A stretch of DNA of 64,000 bases from Tetragonia tetragonoides. Its lineage: Eukaryota; Streptophyta; Magnoliopsida; Caryophyllales; Aizoaceae. Of this stretch, positions 58,429 to 64,000 are shown piece by piece (the stretch's first letter is position 1; every line of letters starts with the position of its first letter). The translations under genes were made by a program, and so were the position numbers. The stretch lies in assembly GCA_038025085.1 (NCBI GenBank), contig CM076144.1, forward strand, positions 16,446,001-16,510,000, in the 5' to 3' direction. The notes under the pieces are model-generated. The model was given only the letters and a program-made list of their open reading frames with translations, did not search any database and was not told the DNA's origin.

Positions 58429-58446
58429 CCCCAGTGAAGTCGCCAC
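58429..58446 (-). other. Element A primer-binding site
   Basis: Directly inside the 5' LTR the minus strand reads GTGGCGACTTCACTGGGG. TGGCGACTxxxCTGGGGA is the primer-site type of Ogre/Tat elements, reported as complementary to tRNA-Arg for Ogre (from memory). Confidence 0.7.
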
Positions 58447-60008
58447 TATAAGAACCCTCGCCTTTCGGCGCTAATTGAAATATTTAGTTGGAATTAATGG
58501 TTCTTAAATAATACGTTAGATGCAATTTAAATTAATTATGGGGAATACCAATTTGCAAATAATGAAGCCGCCACCAATTTTTAAGAAAACAATTGGAAAC
58601 CATCAAAAAGTCCACCCAATTCCTATTGGGAATTGACTCATACCCATGGGCCTAAATATTGAGTTCGGGGGTGTAGGTACGAAATAAACAAAACGAATCT
58701 CATCTAAATCGCCCGAATAAACGGCCACTACTAAGCCTATCCATGTCAAATATTTATCTATGCTATATGGTTCCACATAAATCCGATCGTCCAAGATTCT
58801 ACTTTTACTAGGCGGGTTAAAGACAACCAAATTACCTATGTTATCATTTTGTACAATTTATATCCAATTTACATGCATACTATTATCAAACATAAACAAG
58901 AGATAAGAGCAATAATTTAACGCTCCAACCTACCACACTTTGCTAAACGCGCCAAGCATTGTATATGCACATCAATAAATTTGTTAGTAACTTCAAAGGA
59001 AGAACAATGCAAAAATATCAACTTTATGCTAAAATAAACCTAGGAGGTTGCTACATGCATGCACAAAGTATAAAAAGGATGCCAACTTGCATAAACTAAT
59101 AAAAAGATGCGAACTTGCATAAACTAATAAAAAGATGCGAACTTTAAATTAAGATAATCATGCATAATTATTTACAAAGACCCAAACATGCAAATTTATT
59201 CAACCATAATCAAAAGCTAAATAAAACATGATTATAAACAATAAACAAGAGATTTAATAAAGAATTTCGGCCCTCAGGATGGTTAACCTAGACGTTCTAT
59301 TCGAACGGGACTAGTAGAATTGGAATCGATCTTCAATCTTGGGTGCTAGGTTGGGTGCAATGGCTTGCTTGAGTCTTCAAAATCTGAATTCTCTATGATT
59401 TGGGGAAATTTGTGCTCTCAATGCTCTCAAAATTATAAACTGACCAACCTCTCTCAAAAGAGGGTGAAATGAAGTATTTATAGAGTTAGGGGACGGAATT
59501 AAGGACTTAGAGTAAAAAACCCGACGCCAAAACTCGGCCTAGCCAAAAAACAGGCCCAGCGGCCATACGGAAGGCAGCTGGAGCCCAGCGGCTGCCGCAG
59601 AAGCTCAGCGGCAATGCCGCTGGGCCCAGCGGCTTCCCTGAGGGCCCCCGCTGTCACGCGTGTGCCGCCGGACTGACAGCTTCAGCCACTTGGCCTGGAG
59701 GCGCGCGTGTGTCTAGGGTTTTGTGCTCAGTAAATTACGAAATTGCCCTTGGATGGACCCAGGGGGTCGGGATTAAGAGGTTTTGACCCAAATCTTCGAG
59801 ACGCGATATCTCTTGATCCAAGAACCTAATTGAGGCAAGGTCAAAGGCGTTGGAATCCTTATAACTAGGGTTATCCAAAGACTGAGGTTTTAAGGAATTC
59901 GGTCTATTTTCGAGCAATGTCCTTTTCTACTTACGCCCATGTTAATCCATTACCATCATCATCGGGCGTTGCGGTGCCAGAGGATGAGAACCGATTAGGG
60001 TGTCTACA
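58447..60008 (-). repeat. Element A 5' LTR
   Basis: 1562 bp, paired with 29578-31149. Minus-strand TATA box CTATAAATA at 59475-59483, with the GC-rich AGCGGC block at about 59545-59715 upstream of it in the sense of transcription. Also starts TA rather than TG on the plus strand, so the TG to TA change probably predates this insertion. Confidence 0.92.
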
Positions 60009-60013
60009 CCTAC

Positions 60014-60734
60014 CTGCTCCATTTTCTTTTTACTGTATGCTTCGTATACTGTATTTTGGCAAACACCTTGTATTTGGAAAGAGGAAAAATACACTACAAT
60101 GGTGTCATGCCATCTTTGACATGCCAATTTTAAATTTGGCAAGCAATTTATACTTGTTGTAGTTGCTCTAAGTAGGTGAAAGATTGTATGGATAACTTTT
60201 TAAAAAATTTGCAAAATACTAGTTGTGTCTTTTATTTAAAATCTAGTTGTTTGTGACAAACATCACAATAACATAAATCCCTTTCTAGGTAGAGTAACCA
60301 TTTTTGCACTAGAAACTGACCCTCGTCTCACCGAAAGTTACGGTAAAACCGTTTTCGACAGTTTTTTTGTATTTTTTTCTTTTTTTAGTTAATTAAAATA
60401 AAAGTTTAAAATGCCTTTTGAGAAAAACTAATCCAAGAAGTTGTGGTGAATAGCGCACACGCACTAGTTGTTCCCAACCATAACTTGGGATTGAGGTTCA
60501 TTACCCTTAAAGAAGATGAGTTTCTTGCAATTAAAAAAATAATAATAATAACTGAAATGACTTTACCTTATAACACTTTCCCATTGAAAAAGAATAGTAT
60601 GAAATGAAGTTCACAACAATAACACTAAGAAAATTAAAGTGTATAAATCAATGTTATTACCCAGTTTCTCTGGAAAATGAATATTAAATTATCATGACAT
60701 CTTATGAAATACGTGTAACAAATGATGTATTGAC
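60014..60734. other. Right flank of element A
   Basis: AT-rich DNA; no gene or repeat recognised beyond A-runs. Confidence 0.4.
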
Positions 60735-60749
60735 ATGAAAAGGTGTTTA

Positions 60750-60962
60750 GCTGCCAAAGATAATGGTAAGGACTTGAGTGTGGTAACCTCCCTATCCAAG
60801 TTCGAATCCCACTAGGCCACTAAATGCATTTGTGGGGAGGGATTTCCCTACCCTTTACCCGCTTACCTCTCCTCCCAAGTGTCTGACACATTAAAGTATT
60901 GGGTTGGGCTTTAAAATAGGGCAACTCAAGATAAAGGGTCCTCCTTACCAATATTAAAAAAA
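60750..60962 (+). mobile_element. tRNA-derived SINE
   Basis: About 213 bp with a pol III-type B box GTTCGAATCCC (60800-60810) and an A-box-like TAATGGTAAGG (60761-60771) 28 bp upstream, ending in a short A-tail. It is flanked by a 15-bp target duplication ATGAAAAGGTG(T/C)TTA at 60735-60749 and 60963-60977 with one mismatch. The pair of flanks is strong evidence for retroposition. Confidence 0.8.
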
Positions 60963-60977
60963 ATGAAAAGGTGCTTA

Positions 60978-61735
60978 AAACATAATCATTTTTATTCTAT
61001 TAAAAAGTAATTAGGCATAATCATATAATATGGTCATCTATTTCATGAGTATGGTACTTTAGGACCTTAGAAGTTTCAATATCGAATCTTACCTATAGAA
61101 ATACATGTATATATGATACTCAAATCAACTCTCAACCTTTGAAGATTCTAGAATGATTTTATGATCGATGAATCCTATAATTCACATGCTCAAACGTCTG
61201 GTTGAGACATGATTCAATTCATTGAAAACTCTCTTAAAGAGGTTTTGTATCTTACATCACGTCATATCCAAATCGTGAATGTTTTTCAACAGTATCTCTT
61301 ATCTCATTATCATTAATCTTACCCGAGACAAATTATATATGTATGTCATTGATTCATGGACCTTCGTTACTTCAAATATCAGTAGTGGTAGTTCAAGAGC
61401 TTGTTACTTATATATAGATCCATGTGCGTCATTATATACATATCCAACTAGGCATTTTAACTCCTTCCATGATATACAATAGGAGTAAACATCTCCTTTT
61501 TATAGATTTTTGTGTAGTAATATTCAAACTACTTTTCAGTGTGTACATGCATTATAAGAGATGAAATTAATCAATAATAAATGTTGAATAAAAGTGGATG
61601 TAAACAGTAATGACATGAGTAATATGCGACTTATAAATTATAATCTATATGCGCATAATTTATTACTCGATAATAAAAACTGTACCGTCTGAACAACAAA
61701 TTCCACAAGTTAATTCCATGACAGGTTATAAGGTA
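60978..61735 (-). repeat. Minus-strand fragment of the copia family at 1109-6903
   Basis: The reverse complement of about 61020-61735 matches about 5080-5800 of the left copia element in order: CTGTACAGTTT/ATTATCGAGT, then GGAGATGTTTACTCCTA, ATCGATGACATACATA, TTCACGATTTGGATAT, ACAAAACCTCTTTA and CTCAACCxGAxGTTTGAGC. It has no LTR, is diverged by many substitutions and indels, and lies directly right of the SINE. Confidence 0.8.
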
Positions 61736-62400
61736 TATTCCACTCGGCATTGACACAAGTTAAAGTAATATATGCTCTTTATCACACTTGCTCAGTCGGT
61801 CAGAACGCTTCACTAATTTCACCAATCCACACAAGTTATCGTCGCGGACCCATAAAAAAACTTCAACCTCCGATCCTCCACGCTATGTTGCCTACACAGG
61901 GGCACAATATGCAGTGGCGGACCCAAAAAAATTTAAAGTATGGGTGCAAAAAAAAATTGTGGAAAACAACCAAAATAGGGAGGTCAATATCACCCGCATT
62001 GTCAGTGCGGATGCCGGACACACCTGTTGTTTTCATTCGAAACGAAAGTACAAACTTCAACCACTCCAACATCAACATTAATAAATAAAACTTCAAAAAA
62101 TAAATTTTCAAAACTAAAAATAAAATAGACATTAAATATTAATTCAAGCACAAGAGAAACTATAAAAACATTGTTGCCAAAACTTTGCTCCAATTTTTAA
62201 GGTACAATACAATTTTATACAGAATGTACAACATTCAGCAGTCAGTTTAACAAAGCAGTACAATATTCACTAGTCAGTTTAACAAAGCAGTACAACAATC
62301 TATAACTATAGTAAGCACTCTACGCAGTAAAACTATTACACTCCCTTAACCCTTTGTCTTTTCTTTTTTTTTTTTTTTATCTCAATGCCGCAATACGACA
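61736..62400. other. Intergenic, AT-rich
   Basis: A pair of related phrases GCGGACCCA-TAAAAAA / GCGGACCCA-AAAAAAA at about 61845 and 61917. AGTTTAACAAAGCAGTACAA repeats at about 62245 and 62277. No gene supported. Confidence 0.4.
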
Positions 62401-62913
62401 CTAATTTTCATTCAATTGACTCAAAACTAACATCAACGCGTTGTTCATCCTACAAGGAATTCCAAATACCATAGAACAACTAAGATCTATTTTCAAAGGA
62501 ACAACATAGGCTAACTCATAAGCAACCCAATTATCATCCCTACGAATATGACTCCACCTAACATTCTGAAAACAAGAACAATAATCTAATATACCAAGAT
62601 GAATATGACTTCCACCATCGTTGCTTGAAATCGGCATCTTGATCGTCTCTGTCGATAACTGACAATTAATCATCAACTGCCTAAACGTAGTATAAACTAT
62701 GCTATAAAGAAAGCGGGGCGCCAACACATGATCCCTACGATCGGAGGTAAGCACGAAACGTGCTGCAACTATTTGGAAATGTAGATCCCCTTGACATAGC
62801 AGATCGAACTTGTCTTCTCGATTCATGAAACTTAACTCGATAAACAAAACTATATGAAACTCCGACGAACGCGGAGACCAATCAAACTCCGACGAACGCG
62901 AAGACTCAAACAA
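62401..62913 (-). pseudogene. LINE-derived RNase H relic
   Basis: The last ~90 residues read like the end of the RNase H domain of plant LINEs: LGILDYCSCF, RWSHIRRDDNWVAYELA (normally RRxxNxVAHxLA, with His changed to Tyr) and a C-terminal LVLSQLNEN. The first half of the frame has no clear family match. It differs from the RNase H relic at 9734-10207. Confidence 0.55.
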
Positions 62914-62982
62914 TCTCCCACAAAAGAATAGTTTATTAATAATCCTACGAACATTAAACTAAAAAGCTAGATTGAAAGCAAG

Positions 62983-63104
62983 GAAATAAGATCATTTTTT
63001 GGGAAAATCCAAATGCTCACTAATCAGACAAGGGGTCTGTTATTATATTAACCCCTTGTCTTATTAGTGAGCATTTGGATCTTCCCAAAAAATGATCTTA
63101 TTTC
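62983..63104. repeat. 54-bp near-perfect inverted repeat (foldback)
   Basis: Arms 62983-63036 and 63051-63104 pair with two mismatches over 54 bp around a 14-nt loop. It would fold into a single long hairpin, like a small MITE or a small-RNA precursor. No clear target duplication was identified. Confidence 0.9.
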
Positions 63105-63136
63105 ACTATCTAGTTAAGTAGTCAGAGCATGAATAA

Positions 63137-63223
63137 CCATGAACATTGGTTGTTCATGAGGAGAGAGAAAATGAGATGAACAAGAAAAATAGCAAAAATC
63201 CATGAACATTGGTTGTTCATGAG

Positions 63224-63283
<60 letters not shown>

Positions 63284-63288
63284 AGAGA
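63137..63288. repeat. (GA)n microsatellite and flanking direct repeat
   Basis: The phrase CATGAACATTGGTTGTTCAT, itself a hairpin, followed by GAGG, occurs at 63139 and 63201. A GA dinucleotide tract follows at 63225-63280. The derived poly-Leu/Ser translation is not a gene. Confidence 0.85.
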
Positions 63289-64000
63289 GAAAGATGAACG
63301 AACGGTATTTCGTTCGTGAAATGGGTCTGGGATGAACAAAATGGGAAGGCGTTCGTAGGTGAGCTCGGGCGCAGAATGTGACACGCATTTAAGGGGGGAC
63401 TGCGTCAGTTCAATTTTTATTTTTTTTGGCTGAAATGTAATGAAACGACACTGTTTTCGAGCTTTCCGCAAAAAAAAAAAGAAAAACATAATTAAACAAC
63501 CAGCCTGACACGCGCGTCAGCGCCCATTTCTGGCGCGCCACGTGTCAGATCTGGAATGGCCCATTTAATTTATCCGTTGCAAATTTTGTAACGGCTATAA
63601 CTTGAAAAAAATCATTAAATTATATAAAAGAAAAATCAACGGCTCTATTTTTCCGACCTCTATAAAATGGGACCAAACTTGGTATATTTTTGCACAATTA
63701 TAAAATCAATCATTTTCTCTCCTAGTTTCTTATATTCCTCTAAAATTTCTTATATTTCTCAAAAAAAACCTTATTTGTTTACAATATAAATCCTAATAAT
63801 TTTTCATTTGGTGAAAATAATAGGAACCAACAAAATATTCATCCAACCCAACAAAATCCCGAATTCAATGAGAATTTAGTTAATGATCCTCATTTTGTCG
63901 AATATCTTCAAAGATTAGGGTTGATACAACTAAAATTCCATCATTTCCTACTCTCCCTACCTCAATTCAAAATCCACAACCTCGAACACAATTTCCTCAA
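63289..64000 (+). other. Right edge, possible 5' part of a Harbinger-type Myb-like ORF
   Basis: Several GC-rich short palindromes (CTGAC-ACGCGC-GTCAG near 63506, GGCGCGCC at 63532-63539). Further right, a plus-strand frame from about 63818 reads Asn/Gln/Pro-rich (NRNQQNIHPTQQNPEFNENL), then VEYLQRLGL, similar in style to the leader of the Harbinger Myb-like ORF at 28992. The window ends before any diagnostic domain. Confidence 0.3.

Larger units (their letters stand above)
29578..60008 (-). mobile_element. Element A: Tat/Ogre-type Ty3/gypsy LTR retrotransposon
   Basis: LTRs at 29578-31149 (3') and 58447-60008 (5'), identical 5-bp flanks CCTAC at 29573-29577 and 60009-60013. The minus-strand order is 5' LTR, primer site, leader, gag, PR, RT, RNase H, second RNase H, INT, then two antisense genes, tandem repeat, polypurine tract, 3' LTR. 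The extra RNase H domain, lack of a chromodomain, size and antisense genes place it in the Tat lineage (Ogre/Retand/Grande-like, by general knowledge). Element B is inserted in its gag; without B it would be about 17.9 kb. All coding domains carry stops or frameshifts, so it is inactive. LTR divergence by eye is roughly one difference per 20 bp in the first 220 bp. Confidence 0.92.

Noticed and set aside
61912..61950. CAGTGGCGGACCCA as a hAT terminal repeat.
   Set aside because: Only one copy in this orientation, no inverted partner and no 8-bp duplication could be found.
63122..63489. Leu-Ser repeat ORFs on the minus strand.
   Set aside because: Translation of the GA microsatellite.

Overview
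This window is nuclear plant DNA, almost certainly from a eudicot. It holds spliced genes with short GT-AG introns, AT-rich intergenic DNA, and representatives of most plant transposon classes: Ty1/copia, Ty3/gypsy Tat/Ogre-type, Helitron, CACTA, PIF/Harbinger, hAT-like, LINE and SINE. The species cannot be named from sequence alone. Only two stretches look like ordinary genes: a type III J-domain (DnaJ) gene entering from the left edge (minus strand) and a small three-exon GRF-type zinc-finger gene at 13361-14037.

Left third (1-29.5 kb). After the DnaJ gene comes a degenerate copia-type LTR element (1109-6903, 5-bp target duplication ATAAA). Its interior carries many short hairpins built around CNGAAG. 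Next is a 2.7-kb Helitron (7010-9733) whose 3' hairpin recurs inside it; it abuts the stop codon of a LINE RNase H relic. A zinc-knuckle fragment follows, cut by a CACTA terminus, then an orphan truncated gypsy LTR and a hAT-like array of ACCG motifs. Several coding relics follow: a plant-transposon-protein-like relic, one unknown gene split by a 1-kb terminal-inverted-repeat element, a LINE endonuclease, a multi-exon Ulp1 (C48)-like gene with a damaged catalytic site, and a decayed PIF/Harbinger element with both its transposase and Myb-like ORFs.

Middle and right (29.6-60.0 kb). This is one nested pair of Tat/Ogre-type Ty3/gypsy retrotransposons, both with pol on the minus strand. Element A runs from 29578 to 60008 with a perfect TSD (CCTAC). 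Element B runs from 43649 to 56147 and is inserted inside the gag zinc knuckle of A, with TSD ATGTC/GTGTC. Between pol and the 3' LTR, each element carries two extra genes on the opposite strand. aORF1 has seven exons and resembles the plant mobile domain (PMD). aORF2 resembles another plant transposon-associated family (DUF7745-like). Each antisense gene is preceded by a GC-rich GCGGC block like the one in the LTR promoter, and each element has its own unrelated tandem repeat next to the 3' LTR. Element A keeps relics of gag, PR, RT, RNase H, a second RNase H and INT, all with stops or frameshifts. Element B has lost PR-RT-RNase H and the promoter part of its 5' LTR, so it is non-autonomous.

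Right flank (60-64 kb). This holds a SINE with a 15-bp target duplication, a minus-strand fragment of the same copia family seen at the left, a LINE RNase H relic, a near-perfect 54-bp foldback and a GA microsatellite. The most interesting biology is the conserved pair of spliced antisense genes in both Tat elements, together with the promoter-like modules they share with the LTRs, and the hairpin series in the copia element.
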